From contig NZ_CP092827.1 in the NCBI RefSeq assembly GCF_022533585.1, positions 5,612,001-5,676,000 on the forward strand: a stretch of DNA of 64,000 nucleotides, given 5' to 3'. Under the pieces are notes generated by a model. The model saw only the letters and a program-made list of their open reading frames with translations. It was not told the origin of the DNA and made no database searches. This DNA is from Pseudomonas sp. LS.1a. GTDB lineage: Bacteria; Pseudomonadota; Gammaproteobacteria; Pseudomonadales; Pseudomonadaceae. Each line of letters opens with the position of its first letter. Within the stretch, counting starts at the first letter, position 1. Of the stretch, positions 30,806-39,026 are shown one piece after another. The translations under genes and the position numbers were made by a program.

Positions 30806-31174
30806 TCAAGGCTTGGCGACGTGCCAGACGTCCTTCATGCCGTCACCGGTCATATCACCGGCCTTCTTGTCCTTGACGAAGGTATACAGCGGCTTGCCGT
30901 CGTAGGCCCACTGCATCGAACCGTCGTCACGCTTGACCTGGGTCCACTTGCCAGAAGCCATTTCACCGCCCTTGACCATCAGCGGCGGCCAGTTGGCGGC
31001 GCATTCGCCATTGCACATCGACTTGCCACCCGCATCCTTGTCGAAGGTGTACAGGGTCATGCCGGCATGATCGACCAACATCCCGCCCTTCTCCATCGCA
31101 TGGTCGGCCAAGGCCACCCCCGGGAGCGCCAGCGCAGTGAAAAGGGCCATCCAGCTCAGCGTTTGTCGTGTCAT
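30806..31174 (-). CDS. Secreted protein with two PF03640-type repeats (COG4315)
   Basis: 122 aa. Signal peptide M-T-R-Q-T-L-S-W-M-A-L-F then A-L-P-G-V-A-L-A, with cleavage before D-H-A-M. Two repeats of the Lipoprotein_15 kind follow: V-D-H-A-G-M-T-L-Y-T-F-D-K-D near residue 35 and Y-D-G-K-P-L-Y-T-F-V-K-D near 88, each with the YTF.KD core; two Cys (C-N-G-E-C) lie between. Function unknown. ATG 31174 has GGTG upstream; a start twelve bases earlier lacks one. It diverges from phoB, and the Pho box lies between the two genes. Confidence 0.83.
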   Translation of the reverse strand: MTRQTLSWMALFTALALPGVALADHAMEKGGMLVDHAGMTLYTFDKDAGGKSMCNGECAANWPPLMVKGGEMASGKWTQVKRDDGSMQWAYDGKPLYTFVKDKKAGDMTGDGMKDVWHVAKP

Positions 31175-31275
31175 TGGATTCACCATTGATTCGGGGGGAT
31201 TGAGTTCGGGTTGCCACGATTGCGGCCCTTTCAAGCCTAGTTCAGTCACGGAATGTCGCCAGAACGGCCAACACC

Positions 31276-31293
31276 CTGTCACACAGCTGCAAT
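31276..31293 (+). promoter_or_regulatory. Pho box upstream of phoB, with -10 element
   Basis: CTGTCAC-N4-CTGCAAT (31276-31282 and 31287-31293) matches the PhoB consensus CTGTCAT-N4-CTGTCAT at 6/7 and 5/7. TATCTA at 31302 is 8 bases after it, as in PhoB-activated promoters. It would give positive autoregulation of phoBR. Inferred from pattern only. Confidence 0.65.
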
Positions 31294-31346
31294 AATTCCG
31301 TTATCTAATGCGGGCCAAGACACCGTATCCAGGAGAGGTTTTGAGC

Positions 31347-32036
31347 ATGGTTGGCAGGAACATTCTGATCGTCGACGACGAAGCGCCGATTCGCGAGATG
31401 ATCGCCGTTGCCCTGGAAATGGCCGGCTATGACTGCCTGGAAGCGGAAAACTCCCAACAGGCCCACGCGATCATCGTCGACCGCAAACCGGACCTGATCC
31501 TGCTCGACTGGATGCTGCCGGGCACCTCCGGCATCGAGCTGGCCCGCCGCCTCAAGCGCGACGAGCTGACCGGCGACATCCCGATCATCATGCTCACCGC
31601 CAAGGGTGAGGAGGACAACAAGATCCAGGGCCTGGAAGTGGGCGCCGACGACTACATCACCAAGCCGTTCTCGCCGCGTGAACTGGTCGCCCGCCTGAAA
31701 GCCGTGCTGCGCCGCTCCGGCCCGAGCGACAGCGAGGCACCGATCGAAGTCGGCGGCCTGCTGCTCGACCCGATCAGCCATCGCGTGACCATCGACGGCA
31801 AGCCCGCCGAAATGGGCCCCACCGAATACCGACTGCTGCAGTTCTTCATGACCCACCAGGAGCGCGCCTACACCCGTGGCCAGCTGCTGGACCAGGTGTG
31901 GGGTGGTAACGTCTATGTCGAGGAACGCACCGTCGATGTGCACATCCGCCGCCTGCGCAAGGCGCTGGGTGAAGCCTACGAAAATCTGGTACAAACCGTC
32001 CGGGGCACCGGCTACCGCTTCTCGACCAAGAGCTGA
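31347..32036 (+). CDS. phoB: Phosphate response regulator PhoB
   Basis: 229 aa. Receiver domain with I-V-D-D-E near residue 10, the phospho-acceptor Asp in L-L-D-W-M-L-P near 54, and K-P-F-S-P-R-E at about 105; the C-terminal winged HTH of the OmpR/PhoB family follows from about 130 ([17 protein letters not shown]). Phosphorylated PhoB activates phosphate-starvation genes including pstS and phoA. AGGAG lies near the ATG at 31347; an open frame upstream starts at 31308 but lacks the family start. Confidence 0.97.
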   Translation: MVGRNILIVDDEAPIREMIAVALEMAGYDCLEAENSQQAHAIIVDRKPDLILLDWMLPGTSGIELARRLKRDELTGDIPIIMLTAKGEEDNKIQGLEVGADDYITKPFSPRELVARLKAVLRRSGPSDSEAPIEVGGLLLDPISHRVTIDGKPAEMGPTEYRLLQFFMTHQERAYTRGQLLDQVWGGNVYVEERTVDVHIRRLRKALGEAYENLVQTVRGTGYRFSTKS

Positions 32037-32084
32037 TCGAGCTGAAAAGCGCCAAGCTGCACGTCGTTGTACAAGGACCGTCAA

Positions 32085-33392
32085 TTGAACCAGAACTGGC
32101 ACGCGACCCTGATTCGCCACCTGCTGCTGCTGATCACCGTCTGCCTGATCGGCGGGCTGGTCAGCGGCTACTATGGCTGGAGCCTGGCCATCGGCCTGGC
32201 GCTGTACCTGGGCTGGACCCTCAAGCAGCTGCTGCGCCTGCATGACTGGCTGCGCAACCACCAACCCGACGAAGCACCGCCCGATGGCTACGGCCTGTGG
32301 GGCGAGGTGTTCGACAGCATCTACCACCTGCAACGCCGCGACCAGCGCGTGCGCGGCCGCCTGCAGGCGGTGATCGACCGGGTGCAGGAGTCCACCGCTG
32401 CGCTGCGTGACGCGGTGATCATGCTCGACAGCGACGGCAACCTGGAATGGTGGAACCGCGCCGCCGAGACCCTGCTGGGCTTCAAGACCCCACAGGACGG
32501 CGGCCAGCAGGTGACCAACCTGGTGCGCCACCCGCGCTTCAAGGAATACTTCGAGGCGGAGAACTACCTAGAACCGCTGGAAATCCCCTCGCCGATCAAC
32601 GACCGCATGCGCGTGCAGCTGCACATCACCCGCTACGGCAACAACGAGCACCTGATGCTGGTGCGCGATGTTACCCGCATCCACCAGCTGGAGCAGATGC
32701 GCAAGGACTTCGTCGCCAACGTGTCCCACGAGCTGCGCACGCCGCTGACGGTGATCACCGGCTACCTGGAAACCCTGCTGGACAACGTCGAGGACGTGAA
32801 CCCGCGCTGGAGCCGAGCCCTGCAGCAGATGAGCCAGCAAGGCTCGCGCATGCAGACGCTGCTCAACGACCTGTTGCTGCTGGCCAAGCTGGAGGCCACC
32901 GACTACCCGTCGGACAACCAGCCGGTGGCAGTCGATGCCTTGCTCACCGCGATCAGGAACGACGCCCAGGCCCTGTCCGGGCCACGCAACCAGCGCATCA
33001 CCCTGGAAGCCACACCCGGCGTGAAGCTCAAGGGCAGCGAGTCGGAGCTGCGCAGTGCCTTTTCCAACCTGGTGTTCAACGCGGTGAAGTACACCCAGGA
33101 CAACGGCAGCATCCGTATTCGCTGGTGGGCCGATGCCCAGGGCGCACACCTGTCGGTGCAGGACTCGGGGGTGGGCATCGATGCCAAGCACCTGCCGCGC
33201 CTGACCGAGCGCTTCTACCGGGTCGATTCCAGCCGTGCGTCGAATACCGGCGGCACCGGGCTGGGGCTGGCGATCGTCAAGCATGTGCTGATGCGCCACC
33301 GCGGCAAGCTGGAGATCAGCAGCGTGCCGGGGCATGGCAGTACCTTTACCTGTCACTTTGCACCGGCACAATTGGCTAACGGCAAGGCTTGA
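32085..33392 (+). CDS. phoR: Phosphate sensor histidine kinase PhoR
   Basis: 435 aa. Short N-terminus with two hydrophobic segments, a PAS-type domain (L-D-S-D-G-N-L-E-W-W-N), a phosphorylation His in S-H-E-L-R-T-P-L, and ATP-binding G1/G2 regions (N-A-V-K-Y, G-G-T-G-L-G-L-A-I-V). It signals to PhoB, with PstSCAB-PhoU as the phosphate sensor. I propose the TTG at 32085 (AAGGA seven bases upstream); an earlier TTG at 32067 has no site. Both would be non-ATG starts. A terminator follows at 33501. Confidence 0.93.
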   Translation: MNQNWHATLIRHLLLLITVCLIGGLVSGYYGWSLAIGLALYLGWTLKQLLRLHDWLRNHQPDEAPPDGYGLWGEVFDSIYHLQRRDQRVRGRLQAVIDRVQESTAALRDAVIMLDSDGNLEWWNRAAETLLGFKTPQDGGQQVTNLVRHPRFKEYFEAENYLEPLEIPSPINDRMRVQLHITRYGNNEHLMLVRDVTRIHQLEQMRKDFVANVSHELRTPLTVITGYLETLLDNVEDVNPRWSRALQQMSQQGSRMQTLLNDLLLLAKLEATDYPSDNQPVAVDALLTAIRNDAQALSGPRNQRITLEATPGVKLKGSESELRSAFSNLVFNAVKYTQDNGSIRIRWWADAQGAHLSVQDSGVGIDAKHLPRLTERFYRVDSSRASNTGGTGLGLAIVKHVLMRHRGKLEISSVPGHGSTFTCHFAPAQLANGKA

Positions 33393-33407
33393 GATCGGGG
33401 CTGCTGC

Positions 33408-33446
33408 GCGGCCCTTCGCGGGCACGCCCGCTCCCACAGGGGCCGC
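33408..33446. repeat. Single REP unit after phoR
   Basis: One REP hairpin (GCGGCCCTTCGCGGGCACGC and CCCGCTCCCACAGG) without a partner copy, between phoR and the following gene. Confidence 0.75.
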
Positions 33447-33500
33447 AATAAGTCCGCCACCCTTTGCTTTTACGGCCCCAGCCGCTACATTGGACCCCCT

Positions 33501-33527
33501 GTGCCAGCAAGAGCTGGCACTTTTTTT
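33501..33527 (+). terminator. Intrinsic terminator downstream of phoR
   Basis: Perfect stem GTGCCAGC / GCTGGCAC with a four-base loop and seven T (33521-33527). It would end the phoBR transcript, so the CBS protein gene has its own promoter. Confidence 0.88.
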
Positions 33528-33565
33528 CTCTCTATCTTGAAGACGGACCCCGTAAAAACTCCATC

Positions 33566-34906
33566 ATGGACCCTTCCCCTGGTATCAGCCTCACCTCGTT
33601 ATTCGCCGATTTCGGCATGATCATCTTTGCCTTGCTCCTGGTGCTGCTCAACGGCTTCTTCGTTGCCGCCGAGTTCGCCATGGTCAAGCTGCGCGCCACC
33701 CGCGTCGAGTCCATCGCCGAGCTGCATGGCTGGCGTGGCAGCATCCTGCGCAAGGTACACAACCAGCTCGACGCCTACCTGTCGGCCTGCCAGCTGGGCA
33801 TCACCCTCGCCTCGCTGGGCCTGGGCTGGGTCGGTGAACCGGCGTTCGCCCACCTGCTCGAACCGCTGCTGGCATACGTCGGCGTGGACACGCCCGAGCT
33901 GATCAAGGCGATCTCGTTCTTCGTCGCCTTCTTCGTCATCTCGTACCTGCACATCGTGGTCGGCGAGCTGGCGCCCAAGTCCTGGGCCATCCGCAAGCCC
34001 GAACTGCTGTCGCTGTGGACCGCCGTGCCGCTGTACCTGTTCTACTGGGTGATGTATCCGGCCATCTACCTGCTCAATGCCAGTGCCAACACCATCCTGC
34101 GCATTGCCGGCCAGGGCGAGCCCGGCCCACACCACGAGCACCACTACAGCCGTGAAGAGCTCAAGCTGATCCTGCACTCCAGCCGGGGCCAGGACCCGAG
34201 CGACCAGGGCATGCGCGTACTGGCCTCGGCCGTGGAAATGGGTGAGCTGGAGGTGGTCGACTGGGCCAATTCGCGCGAGGACATGGTCAGCATCGACGCC
34301 CATGCGCCGCTGAAGCAGATCCTGGCCCTGGTACGCCGCCACAAGTTCAGCCGCTACCCGGTGTACGACGCCGAGCGCGAGGAGTTCACCGGCCTGCTGC
34401 ACATCAAGGACCTGCTGCTGGAGCTGGCCGAACTCGAGCACCTGCCCGAAACCATCGACCTGGACGACCTGGCCCGGCCGCTGGAGCGCGTGTCGCGGCA
34501 CATGCCGCTGGCACAGTTGCTGGAGCAGTTCCGTAAGGGCGGCGCACACTTCGTGCTGGTGGAGGAAGCCGATGGCAAGGTGATTGGCTACCTGACCATG
34601 GAAGACGTACTGGAAGTGCTGGTGGGCGACATCCAGGACGAGCACCGCAAGACCGAACGCGGCATCCTCGCCTACCAGCCGGGCAAGCTGCTGGTGCGTG
34701 GCGATACGCCGCTGTTCAAGGTCGAACGCCTGCTGGGCGTCGACCTTGACCACATCGAGGCAGAAACCCTGGCCGGTCTGGTCTACGAGACACTCAAGCG
34801 CGTACCTGAAGAAGAGGAAGTGCTGGAGGTCGAAGGGCTGCGCATCATCATCAAGAAGATGAAAGGGCCGAAGATCGTGTTGGCCAAGGTGCTCAAGCTG
34901 GATTGA
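33566..34906 (+). CDS. DUF21-CBS-CorC/HlyC membrane protein
   Basis: 446 aa. Hydrophobic N-terminal DUF21/CNNM domain (residues about 15-180, F-F-V-A-A-E-F-A-M-V-K-L-R-A), a pair of CBS domains (residues about 215-335; R-R-H-K-F-S-R-Y-P-V-Y, G-K-V-I-G-Y-L-T-M-E-D), and a C-terminal CorC_HlyC domain. Family members are linked to magnesium/cobalt efflux and earlier misnamed hemolysins; substrate here is unproven. ATG 33566 starts M-D-P-S-P-G and leaves the first helix intact. Confidence 0.9.
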   Translation: MDPSPGISLTSLFADFGMIIFALLLVLLNGFFVAAEFAMVKLRATRVESIAELHGWRGSILRKVHNQLDAYLSACQLGITLASLGLGWVGEPAFAHLLEPLLAYVGVDTPELIKAISFFVAFFVISYLHIVVGELAPKSWAIRKPELLSLWTAVPLYLFYWVMYPAIYLLNASANTILRIAGQGEPGPHHEHHYSREELKLILHSSRGQDPSDQGMRVLASAVEMGELEVVDWANSREDMVSIDAHAPLKQILALVRRHKFSRYPVYDAEREEFTGLLHIKDLLLELAELEHLPETIDLDDLARPLERVSRHMPLAQLLEQFRKGGAHFVLVEEADGKVIGYLTMEDVLEVLVGDIQDEHRKTERGILAYQPGKLLVRGDTPLFKVERLLGVDLDHIEAETLAGLVYETLKRVPEEEEVLEVEGLRIIIKKMKGPKIVLAKVLKLD

Positions 34907-35000
34907 GGGCCATTCGCGGGCTCGCCCGCTCCCACAGGATCGCCAAAGGCCGGGCCTTTCAGATTACCTGTGGGAGCGGGCGAGCCCGCGAAGAAGCCGG
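34907..35000. repeat. REP inverted pair
   Basis: Standard inverted pair (ATTCGCGGGCTCGCCCGCTC and complement) starting one base after the CBS-protein stop and ending 6 bases before the convergent M23 gene stop. Confidence 0.86.
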
Positions 35001-35006
35001 CACGGA

Positions 35007-35903
35007 TCAAGGGTTACCCGCAGTGAAGTCAGGCAACCCGCTGATCGGCCTGTCGAACCGATAAGGTATCGACTCCAGCGCCAACCCCACATTGCGCTGC
35101 ACCACGAAATGCAGGTGCGGCCCGGTGCTGTTGCCGGTATTGCCCGACCTGGCCAGCATCTGCCCCTGCCGCACCCGTTGCCCCTCCGCCACCACCACCG
35201 AACCGCGCATCAGGTGCAAGTACACGCCCATGGTGCCATCCGGGTGCAGGATCCTGACGAAATTGCCCGACGGGTTGGGCCCGCGCCCGCTCTGGCTGTT
35301 CTCCGTTTTCACCACCACCCCTTCCCGCGCCGCGATGATGGTGGTGCCTTCGGGCATGGCGATATCCATGGCATAGCGCCCCTTGGGCCCAAAATGGCTG
35401 ACTCGGCCATTGGGCCCTTGGGTCACGCGGAACGGCCCGCCGAGCCAGGGAAAGGCATAACGGAAGCCCTGCGGCCGCTTGCCCGGGTCGCCCATGGCCT
35501 GCAGCAGGGTCGAGCGGTAGTTCAGCAGCATTCCGGGCCGCCCCCTGAGCACGCTGAGCATTTGCGTGGTGCGCGGCGGCAGCACCCGGCGCACGATACG
35601 TGGGGCATTGCCACCTTGTGCGTTCACCAGGTTGTCCAGGCGCAACTCCACCTCCACCGGCACATGCAGCTGGTTGCGCGCCGAGAAGCTCACGCCGCCG
35701 TTGAAGGTAATCGCGTTCAGCAGCACCTGGCCTTCGGCCATTTCGACCATGGGTACGCGCCGCACCAAGGGTTTGGCACCGGGGCCGGGCCGGTCGGAAT
35801 AGGAGGTCACACGGCCATCGTCGGTGATCTCGTAGATGGTCATACCCAGGCTCGACGCCGAGGCCATGAGCAATGCACAGAACAGCAGCAGGCGGGCGGG
35901 CAT
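35007..35903 (-). CDS. Secreted M23 family metallopeptidase
   Basis: 298 aa with a signal peptide (M-P-A-R-L-L-L-F-C-A-L-L-M-A-S-A-S-S). A short DUF4124-like start follows (I-Y-E-I-T-D-D-G-R-V-T-S-Y-S-D). The zinc site is intact: H-F-G-P-K-G-R-Y-A-M-D (H and D) and G-P-H-L-H-F (HxH). It cleaves peptide bridges of peptidoglycan in the periplasm. No coiled-coil EnvC-type partner domain is seen, so a hydrolase role is more likely than an amidase activator. It lies downstream of the REC-PilZ-like gene on the same strand. Confidence 0.9.
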   Translation of the reverse strand: MPARLLLFCALLMASASSLGMTIYEITDDGRVTSYSDRPGPGAKPLVRRVPMVEMAEGQVLLNAITFNGGVSFSARNQLHVPVEVELRLDNLVNAQGGNAPRIVRRVLPPRTTQMLSVLRGRPGMLLNYRSTLLQAMGDPGKRPQGFRYAFPWLGGPFRVTQGPNGRVSHFGPKGRYAMDIAMPEGTTIIAAREGVVVKTENSQSGRGPNPSGNFVRILHPDGTMGVYLHLMRGSVVVAEGQRVRQGQMLARSGNTGNSTGPHLHFVVQRNVGLALESIPYRFDRPISGLPDFTAGNP

Positions 35904-35992
35904 GATAGTGGCTTTTTGACAGTTATGATCTGTCGAAGCCTAGCAGCGGGTTTTGTGGCGGGTATGACAGTTGGTCGGATGGCGTCAACAGG

Positions 35993-36092
35993 ACTGGCCC
36001 CATCGCCGGCAAGCCAGCTCCCACAGGAATTGCACAAGGCCAGAGGTTGGCGCTGTACCTGTGGGAGCTGGCTTGCCGGCGACAAGGCCAGT
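35993..36092. repeat. REP inverted pair, CGCCGGCAAGCC variant
   Basis: Inverted arms ATCGCCGGCAAGCCAGCTCC and GAGCTGGCTTGCCGGCGA, between the M23 gene start and the REC-PilZ gene end (both -). Same sub-class as the pair after ubiA. Confidence 0.84.
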
Positions 36093-36101
36093 AGCCATGA
36101 C

Positions 36102-36998
36102 TCAGGCGCCCGGGGTGAAGTGCTTCTGCGCCGTCCCGCGGGCAATCAGCCGCGACAGGTAGTCGAGCTTCTGGGCATCCTGGTCGACGAACTTGAAGGT
36201 CAGTTGCAACCAGTCACTGTCGGGCTTGGGCTCCAGTGCCGCGATGGCATGCAGGTAGCCGTTCAGGCGCGCGACTTCGGCGCTCTCGCCCTGCTCCAGG
36301 TCCAGCACCGCGCCCTCCAGCACCTGCGGCAGCACTTCGCCACGGCGCACCACCAGCAGGGCCTCCTTCAGGCTCAGCGCCTTGATCACGCACGGCTGCA
36401 TGCCGCTGGCCAGGCGCAACTGGCCCTGGCCGCGGCCAGTCGGCGCGGGGGCTGCGGGCCTGGGGGCGCTGGCCAGTGGCCTGGCGGGTACGGGTGCCGG
36501 CGCTGGCGCCGCGACCTTCACCGCTTCAGGCTTGCCGGCTGTCAGCGCATTCAGCGAGTCATTGGCGAACGCCGAATTGATCCGCGCCGGGCCACTGGCC
36601 ATCAGGCTGTCGAGCTTGCCGATCTTGGCCAAGGCCTTTTTCACCTTGGTCAGCAGCTGCTCGTTGGTGAACGGCTTGCCGACAAAATCGGAAACGCCCG
36701 CCTGGATCGCCTGGATGACGTTTTCCTTGTCACCACGGCTGGTCACCATGATGAACTGCAGGTTCTTCATCGCAGGCTGCTGGCGGCACCAGGTGAGCAG
36801 TTCCAGGCCGGACATTTCCGGCATCTCCCAGTCGCACAGGACCAGGTCGAACGCTTCCTTGCCCAGCATGGCCATGGCCTTGCGACCGTTGACGGCATCG
36901 TCGATGGTCATGCCCGGGAAGGCATTACGCAGGCATTTGCGGACCAGGTCACGGATAAACGGGGCGTCATCCACGACCAGCACATTCACTTTACTCAT
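36102..36998 (-). CDS. Response regulator with C-terminal PilZ-like domain
   Basis: 298 aa. Receiver domain residues 1-130: V-V-D-D-A at 8, the phospho-Asp in V-L-C-D-W-E-M-P near 55, V-T-S-R near 85, and K-P-F-T near 108. An Ala/Pro-rich linker (about 165-190) leads to a PilZ-like region (about 200-295) ending D-Y-L-S-R-L-I-A-R-G. The PilZ c-di-GMP motifs are not clear: where D/N-x-S-x-x-G is expected I read A-L-S-L-K-E, so c-di-GMP binding may be lost. No sensor kinase lies next to it. AAGGAG before ATG. Confidence 0.82.
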   Translation of the reverse strand: MSKVNVLVVDDAPFIRDLVRKCLRNAFPGMTIDDAVNGRKAMAMLGKEAFDLVLCDWEMPEMSGLELLTWCRQQPAMKNLQFIMVTSRGDKENVIQAIQAGVSDFVGKPFTNEQLLTKVKKALAKIGKLDSLMASGPARINSAFANDSLNALTAGKPEAVKVAAPAPAPVPARPLASAPRPAAPAPTGRGQGQLRLASGMQPCVIKALSLKEALLVVRRGEVLPQVLEGAVLDLEQGESAEVARLNGYLHAIAALEPKPDSDWLQLTFKFVDQDAQKLDYLSRLIARGTAQKHFTPGA

Positions 36999-37115
36999 CG
37001 ATACTCCTTCTGAATCCCGACTAGCCTACTGCCGAATAATGGCCATTTGCTACAACCTGGTCACGCCGGGACTTCTTCACATCGTTCGCGGGTGCCTGCC
37101 GGCTCCTCGACCGCA

Positions 37116-37143
37116 AACGAAAACGCCCGGCCAAGGCCGGGCG
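37116..37143 (-). terminator. Intrinsic terminator of phoU
   Basis: Stem CGCCCGGCC / GGCCGGGCG with a two-base loop (37124-37143), followed on the minus strand by TTTTCGTTTG. Ends the pst-phoU transcript. Confidence 0.85.
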
Positions 37144-37162
37144 TCGATGCTCGGGAGCAACC

Positions 37163-37933
37163 TTACTTATCGTCAGGTTCAGCCGGAACATTAGCGTTTT
37201 CGCCGTCAGCGACAGCGGTGCCCTGCACTTCTGCCGTCATGCGCTTGAGGCCCATGTGACGCACGTCGGTGCCGCGCACCAGGTAGATCACCAGCTCGGA
37301 GATGTTGCGCGCATGGTCGCCGATGCGCTCCAGCGAACGTAGCACCCAGATCACGCTCAGTACCCGCGAAATCGAGCGCGGGTCTTCCATCATGTAGGTC
37401 ACCAGCTCACGCAGGGCGGTCTTGTATTCACGGTCGATGGTCTTGTCGTACTGGGCCACCGACAGTGCCAGTTCGGCGTCGAAGCGGGCAAAGGCGTCCA
37501 GCGCGTCGCGGACCATGTTGCGTACCTGGTCACCGATGTGACGCACCTCGACGTAACCGCGCGGCGACTCGCCTTCCTCGCACAGCTGGATGGCGCGGCG
37601 GGCGATCTTGGTCGACTCGTCACCGATGCGCTCCAGGTCGATCACCGACTTGGAGATGCTGATGATCAGGCGCAGGTCGGAGGCCGCCGGCTGACGACGG
37701 GCGAGGATGCGCAGGCACTCCTCGTCGATGTTGCGCTCCATCTGGTTGATCTGCTCATCGACTTCGCGCACTTGCTGGGCCAGGCCCGAGTCGGCTTCGA
37801 TCAGCGCGGTAACTGCGTCGTTGACCTGCTTTTCGACCAGGCCGCCCATGGCCAGCAGGTGGCTACGCACCTCTTCGAGCTCGGCGTTGAACTGCTGGGA
37901 AATGTGATGCGTAAGGCTTTCTTTGTTGATCAT
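37163..37933 (-). CDS. phoU: Phosphate transport regulator PhoU
   Basis: 256 aa. Two homologous three-helix PhoU repeats (residues about 15-115 and 120-220), each with the E/DxxxD metal-site patterns, for example E-R-I-G-D-E-S-T and L-E-R-I-G-D-H-A. It represses PhoR signalling when phosphate is plentiful and links PstSCAB to PhoR. The C-terminal 20 residues are variable. ATG 37933 has GGAG 6 bases before it. Last gene of the pst-phoU cluster with a strong terminator behind it. Confidence 0.97.
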   Translation of the reverse strand: MINKESLTHHISQQFNAELEEVRSHLLAMGGLVEKQVNDAVTALIEADSGLAQQVREVDEQINQMERNIDEECLRILARRQPAASDLRLIISISKSVIDLERIGDESTKIARRAIQLCEEGESPRGYVEVRHIGDQVRNMVRDALDAFARFDAELALSVAQYDKTIDREYKTALRELVTYMMEDPRSISRVLSVIWVLRSLERIGDHARNISELVIYLVRGTDVRHMGLKRMTAEVQGTAVADGENANVPAEPDDK

Positions 37934-38005
37934 CGTTCGCTCCGCGAAGAAGCTGCAAGCTTCAATTTGTTCGTGTCATACCCTGGCCCACCCTGGCAAA
38001 CACAT

Positions 38006-38094
38006 CCTGTGGGAGCGGGTTCACCCGCGAACACCGGCGAAGCCGGTGCCAGACACCGCAGCGCCTGCTTCGCGGGTAAACCCGCTCCCACAGG
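38006..38094. repeat. REP inverted pair between pstB and phoU
   Basis: CTGTGGGAGCGGGTTCACCC and the matching arm CGCGGGTAAACCCGCTCCC, inside the operon between pstB and phoU (both -). An operon-internal REP could affect the relative level of phoU mRNA. Confidence 0.84.
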
Positions 38095-38120
38095 GGCCAG
38101 GCACCTGTCCCGAGCGGCTG

Positions 38121-38954
38121 CTAGCCGTAGCGACCGGTGATGTAGTCTTCGGTCTGCTTCTTCGCCGGGTTGGTGAACAGGGTGTCGGTATCCCCGAATT
38201 CGACCAGTTTGCCCATGTACATGAACGCGGTGTAGTCCGAAACACGGGCCGCCTGCTGCATGTTGTGGGTCACGATGACGATGGTGTACTTGGATTTCAA
38301 TTCGTAGATCAGTTCCTCGACTTTCAGGGTCGAGATCGGGTCCAGTGCCGAGCACGGTTCGTCGAGCAGCAGCACTTCCGGTTCCACGGCGATGGTGCGG
38401 GCAATGACCAGACGCTGCTGCTGGCCACCGGACAGGCCCAGTGCCGAGTCGTGCAGGCGGTCCTTGACCTCGTCCCACAGGGCCGCGCCCTTCAGCGCCC
38501 ACTCGACCGCTTCGTCGAGCACGCGCTTCTTGTTGATGCCCTGGATGCGCAGGCCATAGACCACGTTTTCGTAGATGGTCTTGGGGAACGGATTGGGCTT
38601 CTGGAATACCATGCCCACACGGCGGCGCAGCTCGGCCACGTCTTCGCCCTTGCGGTAGATATTGTTGCCGTACAGGTTGATGGCGCCTTCCACGCGGCAG
38701 CCGTCAACCAGGTCGTTCATGCGGTTGAACGTGCGCAGCAGGGTCGACTTGCCGCAGCCGGACGGGCCGATAAAAGCGGTCACGCGCTGCTTGGGGATAT
38801 TCATCTGCACATCGAACAGCGCTTGTTTGTCGCCGTAGAACAGGCTCAGACCCGGCACTTCGATGGCTACGGTTTCTTCGGCCAGGCGCAGGCTCTGCTT
38901 GTCGCGGCCCAGGGCAGACATGTCGATGCCGTGGGCATGGGATTCTTGCTGCAT
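38121..38954 (-). CDS. pstB: Phosphate ABC transporter ATP-binding protein PstB
   Basis: 277 aa. Walker [10 protein letters not shown], signature L-S-G-G-Q-Q-Q-R, Walker B L-L-L-D-E-P. Powers high-affinity phosphate import. I start at ATG 38954 because GGAG lies 6 bases upstream; a start 12 bases earlier lacks one. A short N-terminal extension (about 25 residues) precedes the ABC core. Follows pstA by 72 bases containing a hairpin (38990-39010). Confidence 0.97.
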   Translation of the reverse strand: MQQESHAHGIDMSALGRDKQSLRLAEETVAIEVPGLSLFYGDKQALFDVQMNIPKQRVTAFIGPSGCGKSTLLRTFNRMNDLVDGCRVEGAINLYGNNIYRKGEDVAELRRRVGMVFQKPNPFPKTIYENVVYGLRIQGINKKRVLDEAVEWALKGAALWDEVKDRLHDSALGLSGGQQQRLVIARTIAVEPEVLLLDEPCSALDPISTLKVEELIYELKSKYTIVIVTHNMQQAARVSDYTAFMYMGKLVEFGDTDTLFTNPAKKQTEDYITGRYG

Positions 38955-38989
38955 GGTCAACTCCATACGCTAACAATTCGTTTCAAAGG

Positions 38990-39010
38990 GCCGCCCGGCT
39001 CACGGGCGGC
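38990..39010 (-). other. Hairpin between pstA and pstB
   Basis: Arms GCCGCCCG (38990-38997) and CGGGCGGC (39003-39010) around a five-base loop, with no T-tract. It may be an mRNA-processing or stability hairpin that adjusts pstB relative to pstA. Confidence 0.5.
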
Positions 39011-39026
39011 ACGCTTGCAATCAGGA

